Part shown: one piece after another, positions 35,355 through 47,760 of the stretch
Layout: each line of letters opens with the position of its first letter
How positions within the stretch are numbered: position 1 is the first letter of the stretch
Assembly (NCBI GenBank): GCA_015680685.1
Contig: MNCI01016352.1
Coordinates: 157,238 to 221,237, forward strand
DNA length: 64,000 bases
Direction: 5' to 3'
From: Gnetum montanum
Taxonomy: Eukaryota > Streptophyta > Gnetopsida > Gnetales > Gnetaceae
The notes under the pieces: model-generated
What the model saw: the letters and a program-made list of their open reading frames with translations, nothing else
Databases searched by the model: none
Told to the model about the DNA's origin: nothing
Made by a program: the position numbers and the translations under genes

Positions 35355-36219
35355 ATGATGAAGCATCATGTTTTGGCAGCATCAATGCAATCCCATCAAT
35401 GGGATCTCATAGACATGATCTTGTCGATGCAGGGTTTGATCCATTAATGTGTACCTATCGATGGGGCATTCTATTTTCACCTATAAATATGCTTCTTTTA
35501 CCACATTTATGATATTCTTTTCTTAAGTTGTAGCAAAGCTCTAGTAGTTTTTCCAATTGAAAGTTAGAATATTTTCTAAATGCCTGTAGTAAGATTCAAA
35601 GAGTGTATCGATCTTTATTTGAGCACTGTTGTACCTGAGCACTTCAGTATGTGCAACAATAAAGATAAGCTTTCTAATGAAATTTTGTAGCACTTGGACT
35701 AGATTAATTATTTCTTTAAGAATTTAATATTTTGCAATTTTATTTAATGTTTTAAGTAATTAAAGTAATTAATTAAGATCAATTAAATAGTAAACATAAG
35801 TACAATCACTTCAAGCATACGTGTAATGCTTGGTAATCCTAGTAATGCTTAACATTTGGTAACCTAGTAGTGTTATACATGTTCAAGATGTATACAAAAA
35901 TTAGGAATAAATGCTTATGTTAGGATTAGTTAAGTGTTAGCTAGTTAGATTAATTTATTAATTAATTACCTTATTCTTTATTTTGTATTAAGCAACTTAG
36001 AACATAAAATGATAAAAATGATAAAAATCATATGCCTCAGTTATACTTAACCATATCCTTGTACTCACAAGTGTAACTGGGAAGAAAAAGATTTCAATAG
36101 TTGATTCACCTCCTAGACTAGTGTATGTAGAAACCTAGAAGTCCTTGGAATTTAACCAAATCATGCATAAATGCTTATGATTCATATGGTTGGGTGTAGG
36201 GTCTACTCATCACTCATCA
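35355..36219 (+). repeat. 3' LTR of element D
   Basis: Starts TGATGAAGCATC after the PPT and ends in a doubled ctcatca (36205-36219). TATA is CTATAAATA at 35481-35489, and the poly(A)-type signal aataaaga is near 35659. U3 has repeated ATCAATG, CATTGATG and GTCGATG motifs. It is followed without any spacer by LTR E in opposite orientation. Confidence 0.8.
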
Positions 36220-37082
36220 ATGAGTATACCCTATGCCCAATCATACAAATCACTAGCATCCACTGAGCGATCCAGTCGAATTTCACAGACTTTAGGTTTC
36301 TAAGTACACTAGTTTAAGAGTTGAATTTGACTATTACAATATTTGTCTTCCCAGTTCCACTTGTGAAGTGCAAGTGTATGGTTAAGTGTAATTGAGGCAT
36401 ATGATTTTTATCATTTTGTCTTTTATGGTTTAAGTTACCTACGAACAAGAATAAAGTAATTAAATGCTAACTAATCTAATAACTAGCTAATAATTAACTA
36501 ATCCTAACATAAGCATTTGTTTCCACTTTCTGTACACATCCTAAACATGTTATAGCACCACTAGGTTACCAAGCGTTAAGTGCTACTGGGATTACCAAGC
36601 ATCAAACATATGCTTGAAGTGGTCGTCCTTTGTTCACTATTTAATCAATATTAATTAATTACTTAAAAACATTAAAGTAAAATGCATGAATATTAAATGT
36701 ATAAAGAAAACATTTAATCTATTCCAAGTGTTGAAAGTTTTGATCGTAAAAGCTCATCTTTATTGTCATTCACATTGAGGTACTTAGGTACATTAGTACT
36801 CAAATAAATATTTGTACACTTCTTTGACTCCTAGTATGAGAACTTAGAAAATATTCTAACTTTTATAGGGAAAAAATACAAGCACACTTCGCTACAACTA
36901 TAGAAAGATTACCCTATGTAGTGGGTAGGTGCACATTTATAGGTGGAGATAGGGTGCCATGTCAATGTGTACACATCAATGCATCAATCCCTATGTCAAA
37001 GGGATCACATTGATGAGATTCCATCAATGAGATCACGTTGAATACATCCCATCAACAAGATCACATCAATAGCATCTCATCA
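36220..37082 (-). repeat. LTR E: opposite-strand LTR abutting D (solo or truncated)
   Basis: Minus orientation, ending CTCATCA at 37082 on the plus strand. Its first bases are shortened (TGAGTATACCC instead of TGATGAG...). It aligns with the reverse complement of D's LTR at roughly three bases in four. No PBS, PPT or internal region adjoins either end, so it is a solo LTR or a truncated relic. Confidence 0.65.
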
Positions 37083-37087
37083 ACACA

Positions 37088-37962
37088 TGATGAGTGGTGG
37101 AGTATTCAACACCCAAACATACAAGATACGATTGTTCACCCATGATCCTGATTGAATTTCGTAGATAAGGCAATGTGATTATGCAAGTAATTAGTTAGAG
37201 TTCATGATCATTGTCTTCTCACATGAGCTACTAAATTCAATGCATATGGTTTAACTCATGCTGAGGTATATGATAAATGATGTTGTATTGGCCGTAATGC
37301 TCCTTTCTAACATGATGTAAAAGTAATAGTTTCTAAATCTAAGTAATAGTAACAAATCTAATCTAGCCTATGTGATGAGTAGCTAGTCTTAATCTTCCAT
37401 TTACATCTTGGAGTTCATGCAACTGTTACTAGGATCACCAAGTACCACACTACTGGATGTACCGAGTGATAATACTACTAAGTTACCAAATAGCTACACT
37501 TAAGTGCTTGAGATTAATCGTACTCATTTCACTTAATGATAAGAATAGAAAAGTGCATTGAAAGTAAATCAGTAACTATGAAAACAATAAACATTAAACA
37601 TAATGAAAGCAGAAACAAAACTAAGTGTTGCTACAGTAATGGAAAGTAATTTTGATCTTTATTTTTTGGTCATGCAATGTGTTCAAGTACATCACAATTG
37701 AACAAAAACTTCATTCAATGACTTAACATCACATTGCAAGCACACACTACTAAGTACTAAAATTGAAAATTATGAACACAAACTAAAAGATTTCTACTAT
37801 TATGTTAACAAATCTATGCAAATCCATGTGTCTAAGTGTTGCTTTTATAGGCTGACACACACCTTGCAATATCATTTATAAGATAACATATGATTAGATA
37901 GGATAATGTAGTTATGACACTATAGATACAGTATCATTATGGAAAAAAATTTGGATTCATCA
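37088..37962 (-). repeat. 3' LTR of element C
   Basis: Plus-strand reading begins TGATGAGTGGTGG and ends ATTCATCA, directly followed by the complement of the PPT (tacccccacaact, 37963-37975). TATA on the minus strand is CCTATAAAA (37843-37851). Confidence 0.8.
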
Positions 37963-38109
37963 TACCCCCACAACTAACTAAAAACTCATCCTCAAGTTAC
38001 AAAATGAGGATAGAGTCCCTTACAAAATTGGAAGATAGATTTACATGACACTAACTACTCTGTACATGACTCTTAAGTGTCGTAGTCATGTTTTACAAAA
38101 ATGACACAT
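37963..38109 (-). other. PPT and 3' UTR of element C
   Basis: On the minus strand AGTTGTGGGGGTA (37963-37975) immediately precedes the LTR. The rest is AT-rich and non-coding. Confidence 0.7.
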
Positions 38110-41100
38110 TCATGACATGACAAATTTTACAATGCAAAACAAAAATTTTCCAAAGTTGGATGTAACCTTATGTTGATTGAGGTGGCATTGGCTCTTCCAT
38201 TGGTTGCTTTTCCTTATTGTTACACTTTTGAAATGATAGTGATTCAAGAACATCTTAAATTTCTCCTCTTCCGTTCTTGGATCATGAACCGTCCAAGCTG
38301 ATGAACCAATGTTTGATGGGGTTGGCATGTTCCATGGGCATGCTAGTTGTGGAAACATCTAATTAACTTTAACATACCATGTCACAAACTATCGTCTTTG
38401 TTCTTCAAAAGATCTATCCTTCTCTCATAATTCATGGTAATATATTAATCTTTGGGCTAGCCTTAACTACTTCTAGCTTTGAGTTAGCTACTGATGAGAC
38501 GTGATATCACATGCACCGCGATATCGCGTATGCGATATCATGTCGTCCCCTGCGATATCGCAGTCTGCCACCAAATCTATAAATAAGAGGTGGCACTCGC
38601 CTTATTTCTCATCCTAGGCTAGAAGTAGGGAAACTCTAGCAGATTGATCGCTCCATAGATAGAATATTTTCCATGTGCCCACAGTAGGAGTCCCCAAGTG
38701 AACGAATCTTTATTCGAGCAGCTTTGTACCTGAACGCAAGTTGTGTATGGTAATAAAGACGAGNGTTAAGTCCCTCAGTATGACCACTTCGAGCATGTGC
38801 GTTACGTGTGGTGATCCCAATAACGATTAGTGTTTGGTAGCCACAGTTGCATAGTTTAAGGTGTGTATGGTAAGTGGGAATGGACGCTGATGCTAGTTAA
38901 ATTAGACTTAGTCCTTAGTTAGAGTTAGTTAGCTCTCTCAACCCTTCACCTGGATAGCATAGGAGAAAAACCAGAAAAGACTATAAAAATCATATACCTC
39001 AAACTTGCTTAACCATACACCGTGACAACTACAAGTAAGTTTGGAAAGACAACAAATGATTAACCCCAAGTGTTCCATGGGGCATGTAGGCATTTAGTCT
39101 ATGGAGTTTGACCGAATCGTGCATGCTACGCTCATTTCGTATGGTTGAGTGTAGGGGTACCTCGCCACTCATCAGCTACTTAAAGTTTTTGTAAAGCATC
39201 CTTGTGATCTAAAAACTTCTTCTCATACAAGGTGTACGTGGCTGCTACTTGTTGTTCAAGATCACTTTTTGGCCTACTTACTAGCAACATGGCTAAGTTA
39301 GCATAACATAGGTTTACTAATCCTATGTATTCTTAAGTTTTCAATCTACAAGTCTTTATTTTTCACGTCTACTTTGTAGGTGTGGGTCATGTTGTCCAAG
39401 ATGGATTTCCATTCTAGATTTTCTGCTATTATGGAATTAATGTTGGCCTTCATCATCTAAATTTCTTTCTCATTGATTTGTTTATACATTCCCACCTAAT
39501 CTTGTAAGAGTTCCTTGAGTTGTTCATGCTTCTTTACCTTATTCTTCCATGTGCTAATTTCAATGGCTAACTTTTGATATATGGTGTGTACCTCCTCCAT
39601 GGAGAGGGTTCTATTTTCTCTGGCAAGGTAGCTCATATCCTGGTTTATTCTCACCAACTATTCCCTTAGCTAGTGGATACTTTCTTCTAAAATATTCTTC
39701 TATTTTTCAATAGTGGTCAACTGCATATTATCTACAGTGGGTAGTTTATTTTCCTCTTATAAGGCAGCAAGTGCTTTAGGATGAGCATATGTTTAGGCTT
39801 TGGCTGCTAAAACATTCCATGTTGCCATTTCTTTCTCATTCTTTTTCTCTTTATTGTTCTTAAGGAGGTAACTAATCTGCTCAATTTCTAAATTATGCTA
39901 GCTATCCTAGTGCAACGAACTGAGTTGGATCTCTTCTTTCTACTCCTAGGGCTATGAGCTCTTCTTGTAATCTACAAAGCTCATTCTCAGCATGCTCTAC
40001 CATGTTTTTAACCATGATTAGTTTTTCTTTGATGATAATCAATTTAGACTATGTTACAATGACATCACTAAGAATGTTGAATAGATTTGTCATAACTTGT
40101 CCTATTTGGAACAATCTATCTAATGCCTCTTCATGTTCTGTAGTAGTCATAGAGGTACCAGCTAACATTTGAGCATCTTTCATTCTATAAATATAAATTG
40201 GTGGCACAATAGGTACATTGAAATATTCTTTAATATGATCCATGATCACTTATGCGACTCTTATTGTATCATGATGCTGTATGACCACAACCGTGGCTCC
40301 TTCTCCAAATTCAAGTACCACTTAGAATAATGTGGCTTTCCTAAAAATTTGTTGTGACCAATGGGCCTCTCCTCCTAACTATAATGATATTTTCCAGCTA
40401 GCAAGATTTTTGAGATGGTTGACTTGACTACATCATTAATTACTTTGAATAAATTGGCCTCTTCCCCACTTTCTTAATTAATGGTTTCTACAATTTGCAG
40501 CAAATAACTCATTGAAGGCCTATAATCTTGTGGTGGTGGTGGTGGAACTTGTAATCACTACTATTGTTGTCCTATGATTTGTGTAGTCTCCTTAGCGTTT
40601 GGTTGTTCTTTTATTTGATCCTTTTTGGAAGGCATTGGCTTGAGCATGTTGGCATAGGAAGCATTTTATGCCTTCCTTAATTCATCTTTTGTATACCCTA
40701 GGATGTTAGCTCATTTGCATAACTTTTGGATAAGGCAAGGAAATGAGAGTGTTGACTTCCCTACCTTCTTCTCCTCAAACTACCTTTAGATTTCTGTGAA
40801 GTAGAGGTGAATGGTGTTCACATCAAAATTTCCCATTAATATTACGCTACCTCTAGCTACATATGTAGAGATTTGACTCAATATCTTAGTAGGAAACAAA
40901 TGAGAAGTGCCCATTTTAAAATAGATCTTTTCTTCTATAGTTAGTTCACTATATTCTTTATTATCCTTGCCATTCACTCGCTACAACCATAGCTTCCTAG
41001 CACCTATGTTAGATCTTGTTGATATCTGTGCCACCTTTACTCCTTCATTGGATACATTCAGTACCTCTACAATTTCCTTAATTGAGTAATACACTCAGAT

Positions 41101-41549
41101 CCCTTCAATTTTTATTGTAGCATCTACTTCTTGATTCTACCAAAACTGGAGTGTTTCTCCTCAATACCTCTTCCCATTTATTATTAGAGTAGGCCACAAA
41201 GAAGTAACTAAAGTTGGGCCTTAACACCTTCTAGAGAAAATTCCAAAAATGGACCAAAGTAAAGCTCCATAATTACTATCGAGATGATGGATTTTTATTG
41301 AATACCTTGAAGGCATTCATGTGACAATATGAGTTGCTGTCCCTAGATCGACTCTTGTGAAATGTCTACTTCTGCTTAAGCAGATTACTTTGTGGCAAGA
41401 GTTTTTTGATGAATACTAAAGGATTGTGCCTCCTGCTCTCCTTTTTCTGCTTGTGGGTTTTGCTAGCTCACTTGTCCTCCTCCACCACCTCATGGTCATT
41501 TTCTTGTTGGTCATGGAAGTTCTCTTTCTGCTCCTCTTTTTGGGGCCAC
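38110..41549 (-). pseudogene. Extra 3' ORF of element C, interrupted by solo LTR F
   Basis: Begins at 41549 with Val-Ala-Pro-Lys-Arg (the start codon is GTG, so ATG has been lost) behind the acceptor ttgattgtag. The transposon-protein-like domain is near 40690-40980 (KDNKEYSELTIEEKIYFKMG). Coiled coil with LDRLFQIGQVMTNLFNILSD is at 40049-40249, matching B. The C-terminal motif LACPWNMPTPSNIG, AWTVHDPRTEEEK is at 38250-38358. LTR F (38492-39174) splits the coiled-coil end from the C-terminus. It has many stops, more than B. Confidence 0.65.
38487..39179 (+). mobile_element. Solo LTR F with target duplication GCTAC
   Basis: The LTR is 38492-39174, starts TGATGAGACG, ends CTCATCA, and is flanked by GCTAC on both sides (38487-38491, 39175-39179). 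U3 has a near-perfect palindrome, GATATCGCGTATGCGATATC (38520-38539), plus a further GCGATATCGC. TATA is CTATAAATA at 38577-38585, and aataaaga is near 38754. One ambiguous base (N) is at about 38764. It is about nine-tenths identical by eye to the visible part of LTR H. It formed by LTR-LTR recombination after insertion into C. Confidence 0.9.
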
Positions 41550-42131
41550 CTACAATCAATCAAAAGTTTGAAATTATTAGAGTATTCTCATAGATGAGCA
41601 ACAATTTGGTACCTTACTCATACCCTAAGTTATATCAAGTTATATCAAGGACAACCCCATTAGTACTTTTCTATGATGTAAGATGAGTGGTATGATCAAT
41701 TAGAAGTCTTCTTAAAGTTTTGGCCTTATCATTAGTGATTCACTTTAAAACTTCTTGATATGTCTGTTTAAATGTACCCTTACAACACCTTCCAATCGTT
41801 AACAATTTCAAAAAATTCACTTAGATTTTTCATACTAACACCTCCTTCCCTCCCCTCCCCACAACTAAGATGGTCACTCCAAGATCATGTAGATTCAAAA
41901 ATCACCAAAATCAGAGCAAGAATGCACAAGTTATGAGAACTAGAAGATGGGGTGTCAAAGTGCTGAGTAACAAAGAAAAATCAGTAACAACTCTTTTTTT
42001 AACAAAAATCAGAAATGAAAAAAAGTTTCTAACTTTCCCATGCTATATATAGTTCTTATGGATGTGATATCATAAATACAACATTGTAAATGCAATATCG
42101 TAACTGCCTATGATATCGTAACTATGATGTC
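41550..42131 (-). promoter_or_regulatory. Internal promoter of the extra ORF in element C (copy 1)
   Basis: On the minus strand a TATA box (CTATATATAG, 42043-42052) lies about 490 bp before the ORF start. Upstream (42064-42131) are repeated GATATCAT, GATATTGCA and GATATCAC motifs, the same style as this element's U3 at 54146-54230 (GATATTGTATC, GATATTGTATG). A purine-rich run (gttgtggggaggggaggg, minus strand, about 41843-41865) and the acceptor ttgattgtag mark the leader intron candidate. Confidence 0.5.
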
Positions 42132-43541
42132 ACCTTAGAATAAATCAAATTTTCTTAAGGTTTTTCAGCAAAAAATTGAGTTCCATTGAATGGCTAAAAG
42201 ATATTCATCATATTGAAAGGGTCCTAAAATGGAGATGATGCTTTAGTTGTGAAAACTAAACGTTGAAATTCTATGATTAAGAAATCTCAAGCTATGAAAG
42301 TGTATGAGGTGTTGATGAAATGAATGGGATAGTCAATGGTGTTATGTCATTAAAACAAATAGTGTGAATGATATGGAAAGTGTTTATTGTTATTTATCAG
42401 AATTGGAAGGCTCAAGATGATGTGCAATTGCTTGTGATGTATAAGATACAACAATTATAGAAGTGGGTCCTCCCCAAAGTAGGCTCTAGCCCTTAATGCC
42501 CTTGTATAACCATGCCTAAAAGTGTCCTTAGGCACCTAAGGAGTTGAATGTAACACATACCTATTTTAGCAAGACACACATGTTAGTACCACCAAATTGG
42601 GAAAATAACTCTATGTTATACAAAATCATAAGTTACGACTATTCAAATAATAAGATGAAATGGACTTAGAAGATATTGAAGAAATCATGATGCTAGGTCT
42701 CTTATCATAGTAAGCATAATGAATTCTTATGTTTTATTAGTGGTTAAAGTAATCATTAGCCTTTTTATCCAAAATTCAAACCAAGTCCAAACCACATTCC
42801 AGTGACATCACATCATTTCATCTCTTGGGATTACAATCATAAGACTATTAATGTTACAAGGAGTATTTATGGTACTTTATTTTTATTTTTATATTTTTGA
42901 GAAGTCACCTACCTATAGGCATGGGTAACATGTCTTTCGAGTATGACCCCCAAAAAATTTATTTTATGCTCTTTTATTATTTTTATCTGTGTCAACCTTT
43001 TAAGGTAGTACTTATTTAACTCTTACTCCCATTTTTTGTTAGATCTACAAGGATATAATACAACCTTAGTAACATGATAGAATTCATAATAATAATTCAA
43101 AAAAATTCACAAGTCCCCTTGATGTCACACCCATTACATTTCCACTTGGTTCTTCACTTTTTGATCTAGGCATAATAATCGCAAGTTTATTCTTAGTTTT
43201 TATGATGGAAAAGAATGTCATCATTGCCATGGTAAGAACCTCTTATTAATGGAATGGATGGATGGATGATGTGGGCTCATTGTGCAAATAATCAATCTCA
43301 TATGACTTGATAACATAGAGAAATCTTCACCTTATTTGGATACATCTTGCCTTTATATGAATGTGTTTTATTAACAATTAAAATTATTTACAAAGGGTTT
43401 AAAAACAAAGTATGAAAGAAATGGAAAAGGTAGAAAAAAATTATGAAAAAGTATAAAGAATGAAAAACAAGAAAGAATATGAAAAATTGAGGAAATGAAA
43501 AAGTATAAAAGAATAAATAAATATCAAAGAAATGTAAAATA
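42132..43541. other. Post-pol spacer of element C, unit 1
   Basis: AT-rich and non-coding, with an A-rich stretch at 43380-43540 (repeats of gaaagaa and tgaaaaa). No gene seen. Confidence 0.5.
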
Positions 43542-44345
43542 AGGATGCTAGCTCATTTGCATAACTTCTAGATAAGGTAAGGGAATGAAAGTGTTAACTT
43601 CCCTACCTTTTTCTCCTCAAACTACCTTTGGATTTCTGTGAAATAAAGGTGAGCGATGTTCACATTGAACTTTCCCATTAATATTGCACTAACTCTAGCT
43701 ACATATGTAGAGATTCAATTCAATCTCTTGGTAGGAAAAAAGTGATAAGTACCATTTTTAAAATAGATCTTTTCTTTTACAGTTAGTTCACTATATTCAT
43801 TATTGTCCTTGAAATATGCTCACTACAACCACAACTTCCTGGTGTCTGTGTTAGATCTTCCTGATATTTGTGCCACCTTTGCTCCTTCATTAGGTACATT
43901 TAGTACCTTTGTAATTACCTTAACTGAGTAAGACATTGAGATCCCTTCAATTTTTACTATAGCATCGACTTCTTGATTCTACCAAAACTAGACTATTTCT
44001 CCTTCACACCACTCCTCATTTTTTGTTAGAGTAGACCACAAAAGAGATAACTAAAGTTGGGCCTTAACACCTTCTAGAGAAAATTCCAAAAATGGAACAA
44101 AGTAAAGTTCCACAATTACTATTGACATGATGGATTTTTCCTAAATATCCTGAAGGTGTTTAGGTGATAGTGTGAGCAAATTGCTCCATGGTAGGATTTT
44201 GTTAATGAATACTAAAGGATTGTGCCTCTTGCTCTCCTTATTCTACTTGCAAGTCTTACTTGCTCACTTATTCTATTCCACCACCTCATGATCATTTGCT
44301 TACTAGTCATGGAAGTTCTCCTTATGCTCTTATATTTGGGGCCAT
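43542..44345 (-). pseudogene. Truncated second copy of the extra ORF start in element C
   Basis: Created by the tandem duplication. ATG at 44345 opens Met-Ala-Pro-Asn behind the acceptor attaattgcag, so this copy keeps the ATG that copy 1 lost. It runs into stops at once and ends at the duplication junction within the transposon-protein-like domain (43542-43820). Confidence 0.65.
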
Positions 44346-44950
44346 CTGCAATTAATGAATAATTTGAAATTACTAGAGTATTTTCATATATGAGCATCAA
44401 TTTGGTATGTTACTCATGCCCTTAGTTACATCAAGTTCTTAGTTCATTATGATTGCAAAGTTGAAAAAATTTTTAAGAACAAACCCATTAATACTTTTCT
44501 AATGCATAAAATGAGTGGTATGATCAATTAGGAGTCTTCTTAAAGTTGTTTTGGCCTTATCATGAGTGATTTACTTTAAAAATTCTTGATATGTCCCCTC
44601 AAACTTACCCTTATAATACCTTCTAATCATTAGCAATTTTTTAAAAATCAACTCATATTTTCCTTACTAACATCCCGCACCCACACCCCCATGACTAAGA
44701 TGATCATGTAGATTTGAAAATCACAAAAATTGGAGAAAGAATGCACAAGCTATGGGCACTAGAAGATAGGGTATCAAAGCATTGAGTGGTAAAGAAAAAT
44801 CAGCAACAACTCTCTTTTGACGAAAATCAGAAATGAAAACGTTTTTCTAACTCCCCCATTCTATATATAGTTTTTATAAGTGTGATATCGTAAATACGAC
44901 ATTGTAAATGTGATATCATAGGTGCATATGATATCATAACTACAATGTCA
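44346..44950 (-). promoter_or_regulatory. Internal promoter of the extra ORF in element C (copy 2)
   Basis: TATA CTATATATAG at 44861-44870 (minus strand), with GATATCGTA and GATATCATA motifs at 44882-44943. Both TATA boxes survived intact in the two copies while the surrounding sequence drifted. Confidence 0.45.
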
Positions 44951-46434
44951 CCTTAGAAGAAATCAAATCTTCTTAAGGTCCTTCAAGGAAAATTTGAGTC
45001 CCATCAGATGGCTGAAAGATATTCATCATATTGAAAGGGTTCTAAAATGGAGATGATGCTTTAGTTGTGAAAGATAAGCATTGAAAGCCTATGATTAAGG
45101 AATCTCAGGCAATGAAAGTGTATGAGGTGTTGATGGAATGAATGAGATAGACAATGGTGTTGTGTCATTAGAATAAATAGTGTGAATGATATGGGAAGTG
45201 TTTATTGTCATTTATCAAAATTGGAAGGCTCAAGATGATGTGGAATTTCTTGGCATGTATAAGATACAATAGTTATACAAGTGGGTCCTCTCCAAAGTAG
45301 GCCCCATCCCTTAATTCCCTTGTATAACCACACCTAAAGGTGTCCTTAGGCACTTAAGGAGTTGAATGTAATGCATACATGTTTTAGCAAGACACACATG
45401 TTAGTACCACCTAATTGGGAAAATAACTCTATGTTATACAAAATCATAAGTTATGACTATTCAAATAATGAAATGAAATGGACTTAGAAGGGATTGTAGA
45501 AATTGGGACGTGAGGTGTCTTACCATAGTAGGCATAATGAATTCTTATGTTTTAATAGTGGTTAAAGTAATCATTAGCCTTTGTATCCAAGATTCAAACC
45601 AAGTCCATACCACATTCTAGTGACATCACATCATTTCATTTCTTGGGATTACAATTGTAAGACTATTAATGTTACAAGAAGTATTGTCACTTAGCATATT
45701 ATCCAAGGGAAGCACTTTATTCATGGCACTTTAGTTTTATTTTTATATTTTGAAGAAGTCACCTACATTTAAGCATGGGTAACATGTCTTTCTAGTGGAA
45801 CCCCTAGAAATTTATTTTGTGCTCCTTTATTTTTTTTATTTGTGTTAACCTTTTAAGGTAGCACTTATTTAACCCTTGCTCCCATTTTTTGTTAGATCTA
45901 CAAGGATATAATACAACCTTAGTAACATGATAAAATTCATAATAATAATCCAAAAAGAATCCACAAGTCCCCTTGATGTCACACCCTTTACATTACCACT
46001 TGGTTCTTTACTTTTCGATCTAGGCATAATAATCACAAGTTTATTCTTAGTTTGTATGATGGAAAAAAATGTCATTATTGCCATGGTAAGAACCTCTTAT
46101 TTATGGAATGGATGAATGGATGATGTGGGCTCACTATGCAAATAATCAATCTCGTACGACTTGATAACATTGAGAAATCTTCACCTTATTAGGCTACATC
46201 TTACCTTTCTTTGAATGTGTTTTATTAACAATCAAAATTATTTACAAAGGATTTAAAAACAAAGTATGAAAGAAATGAAAAAGGTAGAAAAAAATTATGA
46301 AAAAGTATAAAGAATGAAAAATGTGAAAGAATATGAAAAATTAAGGAAATGGAAAAGTATAAAAAATAAGGAAATATCAAAGAATGTAAAATGATGTAAA
46401 GAATTATAACAAAAATAGAAAAATCAGTAAGGTA
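44951..46434. other. Post-pol spacer of element C, unit 2
   Basis: AT-rich and non-coding; it aligns with 42132-43541. No gene seen. Confidence 0.5.
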
Positions 46435-47760
46435 CCTATGGTTTTAAATGGACACCCCCATGACTATTATGGAGATCAAGGAAATGGAAGATAAACCAAG
46501 TGGAAGACTAGTGAGTAGGTTGGGTAGAATCCTTTGAATACTCATAATATGGTTTTACTTGGTTAATGTTGTCAAGGATAAGCTTATGTGGGCTAGGTGG
46601 ATGATAATATGTAAGGCACTAGATGGATAAGTGGCATGTATAATGTAGGGTCTTTCCCAAAGTGTTTGAAACTTAGCCTTTTGGGGCAAATGATTGGGAT
46701 TGTAATAAAGGACCTTATCACCTAGTTTTATAGTTACATTTTTTATCTATGAATCATGCCTTAGTTTGAAGTAAGCCTTGTGAACTTCACTACCCATGAG
46801 TTTTACTAGTTGATTCTCATCTAAAAGATTCAGATTCATCAAACATTCCTTTTGGGCTAAACTCAAATTAAGGTCAAATTTACTGATAGTAGCTAAATTG
46901 TGAGGCTTTCCCTAGATTGGAAGTGTTGGAAACTTTCCACAGACTAACTCATATGGGATGTACCCTATAGGTAACTTCCAAGATGTTCTATAGGCCCATA
47001 GAAAATCCTTTAACTTCATACTCCAATCACATCTAAATCTACTAACCGTCCTAATGAGTATTCTAGTAATTTCACAGTTAGTAACTTCAACTTGACCATT
47101 TTCTTGGGGATGATACGGTGTTCTTAATTTATGGTTAACTCCAAGTTTTTGCATGAGTTTCTTAAAGGTAGCATCGGTGAACTGGTTTCCATTATCTAAT
47201 ATTTTGGGTACTCCAAATTAGTTCACCACATGTTGTTGAAAAAGCTTGGAAACTATTTTTGCTATATAATCTTTCACTACTACTACCTCTGTCCACTTTG
47301 TGCAATAATCCATAATCACAATAATATATTCTTTTTCATTTGATATCAGTTGAATGGGCCCCATGAAATCCATTTCCCAAATATCAGAAGGCTCCAACAG
47401 CTATATCCAATGTTATGCCCCTTCATATCTTGCCATAATTCCTCCATCCCTTTGGCAGCATTCACAAGATTTTGCGAACATGTGTACATATTTGAATAGC
47501 ATAACCTAAAAGTAGCCTACCATCAATAATTTAAGTATTTTTCTACACCCTACATAGTGACCACCACATGGGCCTTCATAAGCATCTTGTAAAGCCCTTT
47601 GCTGGTCATGATTTGGCACACACCATCTAACAAGCCCATTTGCATAAATCTTGTACAAGTTGCCATTGATTTCCATGTATCATTTGACCTTATGAAGGAA
47701 TTTTTCTCATTGTTTTCTACTCCATTTAACAAGAAGCTCTTGTGTTGTGAGATAAGTTAG
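46435..47760 (-). pseudogene. Integrase of element C
   Basis: Minus strand. The zinc domain near 47460-47660 reads LVRWCVPNHD, GPCGGHYVG and CCQRDGG. The core includes FMGPIQ near 47355, ILDNGNQFTDATF (47165-47205; here the second catalytic Asp is kept) and the open part 46912-47154 with TPYHPQENGQVEVTN and DFLWAYRTSWKLPIGYIPYELVCG. The C-terminal FQTLWERPYII is near 46655-46690. Several stops. Confidence 0.75.

Larger units (their letters stand above)
30709..36219 (+). mobile_element. Element D: 3' part of an Athila-like element, probably split by element B
   Basis: Starts abruptly at the outer end of B's 5' LTR and already lies in the post-pol spacer (the segment with gtccatgtcatccacc and, at about 31050, aagcacaccccttagac, both also found in B's spacer). 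It continues through an extra ORF, PPT and 3' LTR. The 5' part with gag and pol would be left of B's missing 3' LTR, outside the window. Confidence 0.7.
40710..46391 (-). repeat. Tandem duplication inside element C (two units of about 2.84 kb)
   Basis: Unit 1 is 40710-43541 and unit 2 is 43542-46391. Both start with aggatg.tagctcatttgcataac and share the same landmarks in order: the domain end of the extra ORF, its start, the TATA box (42043 and 44861), GATATCGTA motifs, the aagtgggtcct.tccaaagtagg segment (42460 and 45281) and the lysine-rich A-tract (43400 and 46270). Unit 2 has about 35 extra bases near 45686-45722. The junction shows the 6-bp microhomology aggatg. The units agree at roughly nine bases in ten. 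Confidence 0.85.

Noticed and set aside
38764-38764. Ambiguous base in LTR F
   Set aside because: Single N from assembly or sequencing; has no structural meaning, but shows that this stretch is less certain.
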